NCBI GenBank assembly: GCA_947374225.1
Contig: CANCAY010000005.1
Coordinates: 19,428 to 83,427 of the forward strand
Direction: 5' to 3'
Length of the DNA stretch: 64,000 bases
Source of the DNA: Chitinophagaceae bacterium
GTDB lineage: Bacteria > Bacteroidota > Bacteroidia > Chitinophagales > Chitinophagaceae
Part shown: positions 38,101-47,060 of the stretch, piece by piece
Layout: each line of letters opens with the position of its first letter
Position numbering within the stretch: position 1 is the stretch's first letter
The notes under the pieces: generated by a model
Told to the model about the DNA's origin: nothing
Database searches by the model: none
The model's input: the letters and a program-made list of their open reading frames with translations, nothing else
Translations under genes and position numbers: made by a program

Positions 38101-39862
38101 TCCTTTTAAATTAAGTGCCCCTAACGATACTTATAATTTATCAGCTATTGGTAATTATAATATTAAAGACACTGCTAATCCACTAGACGCTACCCTAATT
38201 TTAAACCATTCCAAGTTTAGTTTGGTAGAACAGTTCATTGGAAATGTATTACATCATTTAGACGGAAAAGCGACAGGTCAATTACATTTTGGCGGTAGAA
38301 TTGAACACCCCTATTTATTGGGTCATGCCAATTTAGAAAAAGCATCCTTTATTGTAGACTATACCAAAGTGAAATATTTCATTGATTCCGCAAACATTCA
38401 ATTTACAAAACAAGGTATTGACTTTGGAACAGTTGTAGTAAAAGACAAAGCGGAAAGAACTGCTTTATTTAAAGGAAAAATTAATAATCAAGGATTTCAA
38501 CATTTAGATTACGATATGGAAATGAGTAGTTCAAAAATTGAGCTACTAAATATGGACCCTATTGACAATACCTATTTCTATGGGCACGCTGTTGGGAAAG
38601 CAGGCATGACTATAAGAGGGCCTGAAGAAAATATTAAAATGTCTATCAATGCAGACGTTAATGATAGTTCCAACTTGTTTTTACCCAATACTACTAGCAA
38701 AGAAACCGGCAAGTCTGAATTTATTGTTTTCAAGAAATATGGAAAATCCGCCATTAAGAGTTCCGATATTCCAACGTATAACCTAGTTGTTGACTTAGAT
38801 ATTGCTGCTAACAATAAAACCCAGATAAATGTAATTTTCGATGAGCTAACTGGGGATGTTATTAAAGCTGTAGGTAATGGTCGTATTAAAATTAGAGCAG
38901 GCAATATTGAACCTTTAACAATAAGAGGAAAGTATAATATTGAGTCCGGTAAATATGATTTCAACTTTCAATCTTTTATCAAAAAGCCATTTGAGTTAAT
39001 TCCTGAAGCTGGAAACTTTATAGAATGGACTGGGGATCCTTTAAATGCTGATATTCATGTTGATGCAAGGTATACCGCAGAAAGAGTGAGTCTAAATGAA
39101 TTGGTAGGTAGCTCCAACTTTAGTAATGCAGTAAAAACATACCGAGGAAATGTTTATGTAATTGCAGCACTTAGAAATAAACTTTCAAGACCAGACATTA
39201 AATTTACATTGGCCTTCCCGCAAGGAAATCCAATTAGTTCTGATAATGAATTCTCTCAATTTATATCCAGACTAGAAAGAGACGATAATGAAATTTTAAA
39301 ACAGGTTTCTTTCTTAATTGTATTTAATTCATTCGCACCCGTTAGCTTTAATAATAGTAGTAGTAATAATGCTTACTCTGCCACGTCCATTGGTATTAAT
39401 ACCATTTCTCAATTACTAACTAAAGAAGTAAATAAGTCTATTACTAGTTTATTAGGAAGAGTAACCGGCGATAAAGGATTACGTTTTGATTTAGGTTCTT
39501 CCGTTTATAATAGTGGTAATTTATTAGACCCTACTGGAACTGGCATAGCCATTAATGCTAATAAAATTGACCGTCAAAGAGTCAATTTGAAATTAGGAAG
39601 AAGCTTTTTGAACGATAAAATTATTGTGAACTTTGGTGGAGATTTAGATTTCAATATCAGAAACACTACAACCATCCAAAATGGAAATTTTCAATGGCTG
39701 CCCGATTTAAATATTGAGTTCATATTAACTAAGAACAGAAAATTACGTGCTATTGTCTTTAATAGAAATAGCTTGGATATTAATGGTAGTAGTTTAGGTA
39801 AAAGAAACCGTCAAGGAGTAAGTATCTCCTATCGTAAAGACTTCGATAACTTTATATTTTAG
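35174..39862 (+). CDS. tamB: Translocation/assembly module TamB-like protein (AsmA/DUF490), TTG start
   Basis: 1562 aa; N-terminal TM helix, long beta-rich body, C-terminal IRAGNIEPLTIRGKYNIESGKYDFNFQSFIKKPFELIPEAGNFIEWTGDPLNADIHVDARYTA. First in-frame start is TTG. Confidence 0.88.
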   Translation: MYQNKLRILRIILASIVGLLLLSYLLIQVPWVQNKLVQKAATSLSNSIGTEVKVGNVSFSLFNSIDLENVLIRDQRKDTILYTHTLKLRISDLFFTNSDPIIKYIGLEGTQVYLHRKDSQWNYQFLLNYLNKDTSKKQSSHIDIKKLDLAHFKFIQDDEWLGEKMEFSGANIIANISSFTAKQIIIDQVIANKPFYTIQNKNGLAPLSAFKKKTNRKKGVLYFHNDQTEIFAKNIQITQGKFWIENGFDKPTPYFDGYHIRMHDLNATIKNASFVKDTIKAAVVLNVKERSGLHIKLLQTTFKMTPEIMELDKLLIKTNKSILGPYYAMQYKDFVNDFNDYISKVTMKAHFINASVATDDIAFFAPELKSIHQKLNASFKFNGTVDAMEAYDLSAQYGQSFVKGNFTMKGIPNMRATQINFSNVFAKTNYTDLLNWIPSLSLIKNLQVNQLGDLLLKGDFKGTLYDFVTNATINSQLGKADASIRLQFPKGAEPSYEGSLTTSHFDIGKLTNVPNLSWINFNGKIAGSSFSLEKVKTNIEGQIDSIVYNNYTYTNINTNGLLQKKAFNGTLRIKDPNINFISNLEFDFRNGKPKFNAVGDLLNANFAPLRITDNKIQLTGVLDLNFEGDSIDNFIGYAKFFNGKLKGEASTVNFDSLTVKSTVENGRKIINIASDAIQASIAGRFNILHLPASVQYFMQSYLPTYIPAPKNTASNQQFDISIKTNYFEPYIRMFNKEFSGFNNINIDGSLNTINKFITAKATIPFAQWKTYSLKNGILNSAGTKDSLHIIFNAQSANITDSFSFDQPALSIHTSNDASIVSINATSKTALEVIHLNGTVNTYADGIALRWTPSYFILNQKKWDINEGGELSIRKNNTFANNLKFSQGIQELLFSSNKLNSNALQLEMKNVILGDLTKLFFTYPRLEGLTNGTVQFKNILENFEMSSQLKIDQFSFNNELIGLTNLEAGYLNASGMVPFKLSAPNDTYNLSAIGNYNIKDTANPLDATLILNHSKFSLVEQFIGNVLHHLDGKATGQLHFGGRIEHPYLLGHANLEKASFIVDYTKVKYFIDSANIQFTKQGIDFGTVVVKDKAERTALFKGKINNQGFQHLDYDMEMSSSKIELLNMDPIDNTYFYGHAVGKAGMTIRGPEENIKMSINADVNDSSNLFLPNTTSKETGKSEFIVFKKYGKSAIKSSDIPTYNLVVDLDIAANNKTQINVIFDELTGDVIKAVGNGRIKIRAGNIEPLTIRGKYNIESGKYDFNFQSFIKKPFELIPEAGNFIEWTGDPLNADIHVDARYTAERVSLNELVGSSNFSNAVKTYRGNVYVIAALRNKLSRPDIKFTLAFPQGNPISSDNEFSQFISRLERDDNEILKQVSFLIVFNSFAPVSFNNSSSNNAYSATSIGINTISQLLTKEVNKSITSLLGRVTGDKGLRFDLGSSVYNSGNLLDPTGTGIAINANKIDRQRVNLKLGRSFLNDKIIVNFGGDLDFNIRNTTTIQNGNFQWLPDLNIEFILTKNRKLRAIVFNRNSLDINGSSLGKRNRQGVSISYRKDFDNFIF

Positions 39863-39898
39863 TGAGAATTTTTTTGTATACCCCTCTTATTTATATTC

Positions 39899-41476
39899 CT
39901 ATTTTCTTGCCAAGATGTGAATTGGTATTAGCTTACATTTTATCAAACGGTACACATAAAAATCACGAAGCACCACCCCTTTTGAAACAATTGGAATAGT
40001 GGCCGCTAGTTCCACTTTTTCAAAATAAGCACCATATAAAGCTTCCGGATTGGCTGGTAAATTAGAAGGTACAATGGTATATGCATTTTGACCTATTTCC
40101 AAACCTGCCTGTGTTTGATTTAACCAAGCAAATTTATGCAGGTCCTCTAAAGCACCAACTCCAATAACTGGCATATGTAAAGGCTGAGCAGTATAAAATA
40201 AAATATGCCCCCCAGGAAACCACTTATGCGTCAAAATTGGAGCCCCTTGCTTCATTTTGCCCTCTGATATGTCCTTCTGCACTAAAGTCTCAAATTGGGC
40301 ACTAAAATAGCGCCAGCCCGTAACGTCATTAATAGGATTATACTCCCCTAGGTTTGCTTGGTCTTTAGAACCTAATTGTTTTGGGAAAACATACACTAAT
40401 AATAAAAAGCCTGCTATTAAAATGGTGATTAATCCACCCGCCCATTTAATTAAATTAGGCACTATTTTTTTAGAATAGCTAGACCAATACACTCCTGCCA
40501 TTAAAAACAAAGCTATAAAACCAGGACCCGTCCAATGTGGCAATGTTGGATTAAATAATGACAAGGTCCAGAAAATTAGTATTAAGGGCATACTTAACCA
40601 CATAAGTAACCAAAGCGCTTCCAAATGAAGGAAGTCGTTATTGCCCATATTTAGGAAGCTCGCTTTTAATTTTTTAAACTGTAATAATGGAATTAGACAA
40701 CTAATATATACCAAGGGGTTTTGATACAAAAATTCTCCAACTACCTGTTGTATAAAACTATCCAATGAAATGCCTGTATGCATCACTCTTTTGGAATGAT
40801 AACGATAAGTAATAAAGTCGTTCTGTATATTCCAATATAAAATGGGAATAATACAAATCAAACTAATCAAAATGGCTAGATATAGGTTTTTGTCCTTTAG
40901 TGTTTTGCCATGATGAAATAAAATAAATGCCCCAAACCCAGCCCATAAAAATAAACCATGCACTTTGCTCATAGTAGCTAGTCCAATAAACAAACCTAAT
41001 AAAAGCCAATGTCTTATTTTAAATAAGTGCGGCTTAACGACCATCTTAACCATTAAATAAATACTCAGTGTAAAAAACAATAACTGAGGGCTGTCTGGCA
41101 ATACAAATAAACCAGCAATGATGGTTGTATAAATGGATAACGAATATAAAACTGCAGCGATATATCCAGCCCTTTCATTTTTCAATAAAGTACCTGTCTC
41201 AAAAATTACAAATGTGGCAATAGCCGCACTTAAAATACTACCTAGTCGCATGGACAAAGTAGATACCCAATGCAAGTTTAAACTAGTAAGTCGAATCATC
41301 CATCCTACCATTGGCGGATGGTCAAAATGATTCCAATCTGGCTGAATGGCATACGTATAATAATATACTTCGTCGTTCCCTAATTCTAGAAAAGAAGATA
41401 GTATGATTTTAATAACTACAGTTACTAAAATAAGCCAGCCTATTTTTTTTTGATATTGCGCAGCAGAAATATTCAT
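39899..41476 (-). CDS. Glycosyltransferase family 39 / ArnT-like membrane protein
   Basis: 525 aa, many TMs; LGNDEVYYYTYAIQPDWNHFDHPPMVGWMIRLTSLN. Confidence 0.88.
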   Translation of the reverse strand: MNISAAQYQKKIGWLILVTVVIKIILSSFLELGNDEVYYYTYAIQPDWNHFDHPPMVGWMIRLTSLNLHWVSTLSMRLGSILSAAIATFVIFETGTLLKNERAGYIAAVLYSLSIYTTIIAGLFVLPDSPQLLFFTLSIYLMVKMVVKPHLFKIRHWLLLGLFIGLATMSKVHGLFLWAGFGAFILFHHGKTLKDKNLYLAILISLICIIPILYWNIQNDFITYRYHSKRVMHTGISLDSFIQQVVGEFLYQNPLVYISCLIPLLQFKKLKASFLNMGNNDFLHLEALWLLMWLSMPLILIFWTLSLFNPTLPHWTGPGFIALFLMAGVYWSSYSKKIVPNLIKWAGGLITILIAGFLLLVYVFPKQLGSKDQANLGEYNPINDVTGWRYFSAQFETLVQKDISEGKMKQGAPILTHKWFPGGHILFYTAQPLHMPVIGVGALEDLHKFAWLNQTQAGLEIGQNAYTIVPSNLPANPEALYGAYFEKVELAATIPIVSKGVVLRDFYVYRLIKCKLIPIHILARK

Positions 41477-41499
41477 AACAGCACTAAATTAGGCGATGA

Positions 41500-41934
41500 T
41501 TATTTGCTTCCAGCATTGCTTATAAACCAATCCGTTGCTAAAGCATACCCTTTTAAACCTAAGCCAATAATAGAACCAACCACTTTCGCTGACACATGTG
41601 ATATTTTCCTGAATTCTTCCCTTGCATGTACATTGCTTATATGAACTTCAATTACTGGAGTTTTAATAGCAGCTATTGCATCACCAATGGCTATGGACGT
41701 ATGCGTATAGGCTGCAGGGTTAATTATAATTCCGTCTTGATTAAAACCAGCTGCTTGAATAGCGTCTACTATTTCCCCTTCTATATTACTTTGAAAATAA
41801 GTAAAATTAACTTGTGGGTAATGTGCTTTAAGCCCCGCCAAACAATCATCAAAAGTTTCGTTTCCGTAAACACCTGGTTCACGCTTACCTAATAAATTCA
41901 AATTAGGCCCATTGATAATTGTAATTTGTAGCAT
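41500..41934 (-). CDS. aroQ: 3-dehydroquinate dehydratase type II
   Basis: IINGPNLNLLGKREPGVYGNETFDD, IINPAAYTHTSIAIGDAI, VEVHISNVHAREEFR (ORF reads IEVHISNVHAREEFRKISHVS). Confidence 0.95.
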   Translation of the reverse strand: MLQITIINGPNLNLLGKREPGVYGNETFDDCLAGLKAHYPQVNFTYFQSNIEGEIVDAIQAAGFNQDGIIINPAAYTHTSIAIGDAIAAIKTPVIEVHISNVHAREEFRKISHVSAKVVGSIIGLGLKGYALATDWFISNAGSK

Positions 41935-41951
41935 AAAATTTATTTAAAAAA

Positions 41952-43043
41952 TTAATTTTTCATTAGCGTAACAAAGTCATCAAATAAATACCTGCTATCG
42001 TGAGGACCTGGCGTCGCTTCTGGATGGTATTGTACACTAAATGCTGGACGGTCTTTTAATTTAATTCCTTCTATAGAATCGTCATTTAAATTCACGTGCG
42101 ATACAATTACATTCGGATGATTTTTTACAGCTTCTGGGTCTACACCAAAACCATGGTTCTGCGTAGTGATTTCAGAACGACCAGTAATTACATTCTTCAC
42201 AGGATGGTTCAATCCTCTGTGACCATGATGCATTTTAAATGTTGGAATATCATTGGCACGAGCCAATAATTGGTGTCCTAAACAAATACCAAATAATGGT
42301 TTCTTTTCTTTTAATATTTCTTTGATCGTAGTTACTGCATAATCCATTGGAGCTGGGTCACCAGGGCCATTAGATAAGAAATAACCAGTTGGATTAAATG
42401 CTTTCAATGTTGCGAAATCTGTTTTTGCAGGATGCACTCTAACATGCACTCCTCTATCTACTAAACATTGTAAAATATTATGCTTCACCCCAAAATCTAA
42501 AACAGCAACTTTAATTGGAGAATTTACATCACCCAATTCATACACTTCTTTTGTACTTACCGTACTTGCTAATTCCAATCCATCCATACTAGGCACTTTA
42601 GCTAATTGTGCTTTTAAAGAAGCTACATCTAAATTGTCTGAAGATATAATACAGTTCATAGCACCACAAGTTCTTACATGTGCTACTAATGCTCTTGTAT
42701 CTAATCCTTCTATTGAAACAATATTATTTGTAATTAAATATTCATTCAAATTTCCGTCTGCTTGTGCACGACTAAATTTTTCTTCTAAGTTGCGTCCAAT
42801 TAATCCGTGAATTTTCACAGTACTGCTTTCAACGTCGGTAGCCTTCACACCATAATTACCAATATGCACATTACTCATGATAATAATTTGACCAGTATAA
42901 CTAGGGTCAGTAAATACTTCTTGGTAACCTGTCATACCAGTATTAAAACATATCTCACCTGTGGTGGTACCAATTTTTCCAAAAGCTTGGCCGTGGAAAA
43001 CATTACCATCGGCTAAAACTAATATTGCTGGTTGTGCAGTCAT
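41952..43043 (-). CDS. carA: Carbamoyl-phosphate synthase small subunit
   Basis: FNTGMTGYQEVFTDPSYTGQIIIMSNVHIGNYG, FLSNGPGDPAPMDYA, LFGICLGHQLLARA, VQYHPEATPGPHDSRYLFDDF. Confidence 0.96.
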   Translation of the reverse strand: MTAQPAILVLADGNVFHGQAFGKIGTTTGEICFNTGMTGYQEVFTDPSYTGQIIIMSNVHIGNYGVKATDVESSTVKIHGLIGRNLEEKFSRAQADGNLNEYLITNNIVSIEGLDTRALVAHVRTCGAMNCIISSDNLDVASLKAQLAKVPSMDGLELASTVSTKEVYELGDVNSPIKVAVLDFGVKHNILQCLVDRGVHVRVHPAKTDFATLKAFNPTGYFLSNGPGDPAPMDYAVTTIKEILKEKKPLFGICLGHQLLARANDIPTFKMHHGHRGLNHPVKNVITGRSEITTQNHGFGVDPEAVKNHPNVIVSHVNLNDDSIEGIKLKDRPAFSVQYHPEATPGPHDSRYLFDDFVTLMKN

Positions 43044-43066
43044 TGTAATTTATCTATTAAGTGTTG

Positions 43067-43097
43067 CAAATTTAGGCAAAAAAAAGGCAAGACCAAA
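43067..43097 (-). promoter_or_regulatory. Bacteroidota-type promoter for carA
   Basis: Minus strand TTTG - 19 nt - TAAATTTG, matching the TTTG/TAnnTTTG consensus; -7 box about 25 nt upstream of the carA ATG. Confidence 0.7.
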
Positions 43098-43108
43098 GTC
43101 TTGCCTTT
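43078..43108 (-). terminator. Rho-independent terminator of the rpoA-rplQ block
   Basis: Minus strand AAAGGCAAGAC-TTTG-GTCTTGCCTTT followed by T-run; perfect 11-bp stem. Confidence 0.92.
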
Positions 43109-43130
43109 ATATGTTAAATAACGTTTAGCA

Positions 43131-43658
43131 TTATTCAGCAGCTGCTTCTGGTGTAGATTCAGTTGCTTCATCAGTAGCAGGAGTTTCTGTCGCTTCAGCT
43201 GCTTTCTTAGGAGCTGCTGGTGCTTTACTTCTACGAGTTTTCTTAGCTGGTTCAGTAGCAGAAGCTATTGAATTACCGTAAATTTCGTTGAAGTCTACTA
43301 ATTCGATCATCGCTTTCTCAGCATTGTCACCTGGACGAATACCTAATTTGATGATACGAGTGTATCCACCTGGACGTGTAGCAATTTTAGGAGCTACTAC
43401 TGTAAATAATTCTTTAACAGCAGCTTTGTCGTTCAAATAAGCAAACACGATTCTGTGATTATGACTAATTTCCTCTTTAGATGCTGTTTTCTTAGTTTTT
43501 GTAATTAACGGCTCAACGTATTTTCTTAAAGCTTTAGCCTTAGCTAAAGTAGTAACAATACGCTTGTGCGTGATAATTTGACAAGCTAAGTTCATCAATA
43601 AGGCATCTCTGTGTGCCTTTTTTCTTCCAAGGTTGTTTTGTTTGTCTCCGTGACGCAT
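43131..43658 (-). CDS. rplQ: 50S ribosomal protein L17 with Ala/Pro/Glu-rich C-terminal extension
   Basis: [53 protein letters not shown]; extension [37 protein letters not shown]. Confidence 0.96.
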   Translation of the reverse strand: MRHGDKQNNLGRKKAHRDALLMNLACQIITHKRIVTTLAKAKALRKYVEPLITKTKKTASKEEISHNHRIVFAYLNDKAAVKELFTVVAPKIATRPGGYTRIIKLGIRPGDNAEKAMIELVDFNEIYGNSIASATEPAKKTRRSKAPAAPKKAAEATETPATDEATESTPEAAAE

Positions 43659-43752
43659 GACATTTAAATTTTATCCTTACACCGTGTCAGGAATTGTAAG
43701 GTGTGAGCCGAAGCTCGGTTATAAATAGTGATTTACTAAAAAGCCTTTAAGC

Positions 43753-44757
43753 CTATTGTAAATCTAATTTGTCTAATCCTAATTTACCTAAATCCATTCC
43801 AAAGCTCAATCCTCTTTCGATCAAAACTTGCTCGATTTCAGATAAAGACTTTTGACCGAAGTTTCTGAACTTCATTAAGTCTTCTTGCTCGTATTGTACC
43901 AATTCGCTCAAGCTGTTAATTTTAGCAGCTTTCAAGCAATTGAACGCACGTACAGAAAGATCTAAATCTTCTAATGGAGTTTTCAATACTTTTCTTAATT
44001 GTAAAACTTGCTCATCCACTACATCCTCTTTCTTATCTTCTTTATTATCAAAAGTGATATTCTCATCTGTAATGATCATTAAGTGTTGGATCAAGATTCT
44101 TGAAGCTTGCTTAACAGCATCTTCAGGATGGATTGTTCCGTCTGTAGCAACTTCTAAGATTAATTTCTCATAATCTGTTCTTTGCTCCACACGATAGTTC
44201 TCCATAACGTATTTAACGTTCTTGATTGGTGTGTGAATAGAATCAATAGCGATATAACCAAATGGCATATCTTTTAATTTATTCTCTTCAGCAGGTATGT
44301 AACCACGACCTTTTTGGATAGTGATTTCGATATCTAATTTAGCAGATGGATCCATTGAGCAAATAATTAACTCAGGATTCATTACTTGAAATTGTTGAGA
44401 AGCATCACCAATATGACCAGCATTAAATTCACTTGCACCTTTAATAGATAAAGTGATTTTTTCTGCGCTCACATCTTGATCTGCCTTACGCTTAAAACGA
44501 ACTTGCTTTAAGTTTAAGATCATTTCTGTAACGTCTTCTGTAATTCCTTTAATAGTTGCAAATTCATGATCTACACCTTCAATCTTAATACCTACAATAG
44601 CAAATCCTTCTAAAGAGCTTAATAAAACTCTTCTTAATGAGTTACCTAATGTTAAACCAAATCCTGGCTCTAATGGACGGAATTCGAATAGTCCTTCAAA
44701 GTCATTTGCTTTTTGTAAAACAATTTTATCAGGTTTTTGAAAACTTAATATAGCCAT
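43753..44757 (-). CDS. rpoA: DNA-directed RNA polymerase subunit alpha
   Basis: FEFRPLEPGFGLTLGNSLRRVLLSSLEGFAIVGIKIEGVDHEFATIKGI; C-terminal LSVRAFNCLKAAKINSLSELVQYEQEDLMKFRNFGQKSL. Confidence 0.97.
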   Translation of the reverse strand: MAILSFQKPDKIVLQKANDFEGLFEFRPLEPGFGLTLGNSLRRVLLSSLEGFAIVGIKIEGVDHEFATIKGITEDVTEMILNLKQVRFKRKADQDVSAEKITLSIKGASEFNAGHIGDASQQFQVMNPELIICSMDPSAKLDIEITIQKGRGYIPAEENKLKDMPFGYIAIDSIHTPIKNVKYVMENYRVEQRTDYEKLILEVATDGTIHPEDAVKQASRILIQHLMIITDENITFDNKEDKKEDVVDEQVLQLRKVLKTPLEDLDLSVRAFNCLKAAKINSLSELVQYEQEDLMKFRNFGQKSLSEIEQVLIERGLSFGMDLGKLGLDKLDLQ

Positions 44758-44812
44758 GGTACAGTTTTTTTTATTTGAATCTTTCCTAGGAAAGAAATTT
44801 TGTTAGATACTA

Positions 44813-45418
44813 TTACTTAGAATACAATTCTACGATCAATTGCTCCTTGATATTCTCAGGAACTGCTTCACGCTCAGGCATTGTAATAAAAGTTCCTGTG
44901 CTAGTTGTATCATTCCAATCAACCCAGCTAAACTTAGTGTTTCTTGGACGTTGCTTGCTAACAATTGATGAATTGTGCGCACTCTTAGGACGGTAAGTGA
45001 TAACATCACCTGGACGACATGTATAAGAAGGTACGTTTGTTACATCACCGTTAACTGCAATGTGCTTGTGAGCAACCAATTGACGAGCTTCAGGACGGCT
45101 AGCAGCCAATCCCATTCTGAAAATTGTGTTGTCTAAACGAGACTCCAACAATTTGATTAAGTTTTCACCAGTTACACCTTTTAAACGAGATGCTTCTTCA
45201 AATGTTTTACGGAATTGTCTCTCTAATACACCATATGTATATTTAGCTTTTTGCTTTTCTCTTAACTGTAATGCATACTCTCCTAATTGCTTACGCTTGC
45301 GTTGCGCACCGTGCTGACCTGGAGGGTTGCTGTTTTTTCCTAACCATTTAGCGTTTCCTAAGATAGGTTCGCCGAATATGCGGGAAATTTTTGTTTTGGG
45401 ACCTGTGTAACGTGCCAT
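44813..45418 (-). CDS. rpsD: 30S ribosomal protein S4
   Basis: MARYTGPKTKISRIFGEPI; ESRLDNTIFRMGLAASRPEARQLVAHKHIAVNG. Confidence 0.97.
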   Translation of the reverse strand: MARYTGPKTKISRIFGEPILGNAKWLGKNSNPPGQHGAQRKRKQLGEYALQLREKQKAKYTYGVLERQFRKTFEEASRLKGVTGENLIKLLESRLDNTIFRMGLAASRPEARQLVAHKHIAVNGDVTNVPSYTCRPGDVITYRPKSAHNSSIVSKQRPRNTKFSWVDWNDTTSTGTFITMPEREAVPENIKEQLIVELYSK

Positions 45419-45508
45419 AATATTTGTTTGTGATTTTTTGGTGACGATACTACATCGTTAAAAATCTTAAAAATGAATGTAATACCCGGTTTATAAAAAT
45501 TGTTATTG

Positions 45509-45919
45509 TTATACTCTTCTTTGTTTTGGAGGACGACATCCGTTATGTGGCATAGGCGTTACGTCACGGATAGAAGTTACTTCGATACCTGATTGAGAGA
45601 TAGAACGAATCGCACCTTCTCTACCAGAACCTGGTCCTTTTACAAATACGTCTACTCTTTTAACACCAGCGTCTAATGCAACTTTCGCTGCGTCAGCTGC
45701 TGCCATTTGAGCTGCGTATGGAGTGTTCTTTTTAGAACCTCTAAAGCCCATTTTACCAGCACTACTCCAGCTGATAACTTGACCTGCTTTATTTGTAAAA
45801 GCGATAATTAAATTGTTGAATGTTGCGCTGATGCGAACTTCGCCAGAAGCGTCGATTTTAACGACTCTCTTTTTTGCAGCTGCTTTTGCACTGTTCTGTG
45901 CTTTTTGTGGTTTAGCCAT
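45509..45919 (-). CDS. rpsK: 30S ribosomal protein S11
   Basis: [57 protein letters not shown]. Confidence 0.97.
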   Translation of the reverse strand: MAKPQKAQNSAKAAAKKRVVKIDASGEVRISATFNNLIIAFTNKAGQVISWSSAGKMGFRGSKKNTPYAAQMAAADAAKVALDAGVKRVDVFVKGPGSGREGAIRSISQSGIEVTSIRDVTPMPHNGCRPPKQRRV

Positions 45920-46068
45920 TTTTGGTTGAGGTGTGCAATTTTTACTTGTATTTCTACTTGCAAAAACTGCGGGTTATTTAAATTGAAATTCCGCCGAAGC
46001 GGAAACCGAGTAAAATCTCCCCTTATTCTTTACAGATCAGGATCCAATTTTGACGGATTTTATAGCAA

Positions 46069-46101
46069 AAAGTAGTCAACGGTTTCCCAGATGACTACTT
46101 T
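46069..46101 (-). terminator. Intra-block terminator/attenuator-like hairpin after rpsM
   Basis: Minus strand AAAGTAGTCA-TCTGGGAAACCGT-TGACTACTTTTT: perfect 10-bp stem plus short T-run immediately 3' of rpsM, upstream of rpsK. Confidence 0.6.
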
Positions 46102-46109
46102 ATGTTTTA

Positions 46110-46490
46110 TTATTTCTTAGCTACTTTCTTCTTACCAGCAACTGTCTTACGCTTACCCTTACGAGTACGTGAGTTAGTTTTAGTTCTTTGGCCACGAACA
46201 GGTAAACCTTTTCTGTGACGTAAACCACGGTAACAAGCGATATCTAATAAACGCTTAATGCTCATAGAAACTTCACTACGTAAAGCACCTTCTACTTTGA
46301 ATTCAGCGTTAATGATGTTACGAATAGCAGTTTGCTCATCGTCATTCCACTCATTAACTTTTTTATCGTAACTGATGTTTGCTTTGTCTAAGATATACTG
46401 AGCAGTTGAATGTCCAATACCGAAAATGTACTGTAGTCCAATTTCTCCTCTTTTGTTTTTTGGTAAGTCTATACCTGCAATACGAGCCAT
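46110..46490 (-). CDS. rpsM: 30S ribosomal protein S13
   Basis: [61 protein letters not shown]. Confidence 0.97.
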   Translation of the reverse strand: MARIAGIDLPKNKRGEIGLQYIFGIGHSTAQYILDKANISYDKKVNEWNDDEQTAIRNIINAEFKVEGALRSEVSMSIKRLLDIACYRGLRHRKGLPVRGQRTKTNSRTRKGKRKTVAGKKKVAKK

Positions 46491-46557
46491 ATGCTAAAAC
46501 TTGTTTTTAATTTAATTTTTGTTTTTCTAAACTTCAGCGTCTACGCTGAAAGCTTTA

Positions 46558-46674
46558 CTATCCTTGTCTTTGCTTAAAACGAGGGTTCTTTTTGTTGATA
46601 ACAAATAATACGCCTTTACGCTTTACGATCTTACAATCTGCACTACGTTTTTTGATAGATGCTCTAACTTTCAT
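46558..46674 (-). CDS. rpmJ: 50S ribosomal protein L36 (variant lacking the zinc ribbon)
   Basis: Not in the ORF track (too short): [38 protein letters not shown], located between infA and rpsM. Confidence 0.93.
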   Translation of the reverse strand: MKVRASIKKRSADCKIVKRKGVLFVINKKNPRFKQRQG

Positions 46675-46704
46675 CTTTTTGTTTTTAAAATATTTATTCT
46701 TCTG

Positions 46705-46923
46705 TTACTTATGTCTAAAAATAATTCTGCCCCTCGTTAAGTCGTATGGACTCATCTCCACACCTACTTTATCTCCTGGTAAAATTCTGATATAGTGCAT
46801 TCGCATTTTACCAGATATTGTTGCCAAGATTTCATGACCATTTTCTAGTTTAACTCTGAACATTGCGTTGCTCATTGCTTCAATAATGATACCATCTTGT
46901 TTAATCAGCGGTTGTTTTGACAT
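46705..46923 (-). CDS. infA: Translation initiation factor IF-1
   Basis: Start set to [72 protein letters not shown]; the track ORF is over-extended to 47001. Confidence 0.96.
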   Translation of the reverse strand: MSKQPLIKQDGIIIEAMSNAMFRVKLENGHEILATISGKMRMHYIRILPGDKVGVEMSPYDLTRGRIIFRHK

Positions 46924-47060
46924 ACTTATTTTGGGGTTGCAAAGATATGGAAATGAATGGAAATAAGAAAAATTACCCGCGAAATATTGAAAAAAGCCCA
47001 AAATAAACTAAGATACCCGAAATCAGATTTATAAAAGATTGATTATCAACATTATGCGAA

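Noticed and set aside
38578-38964. 128-aa minus-strand ORF
   Set aside because: Antisense to the conserved C-terminal part of tamB.
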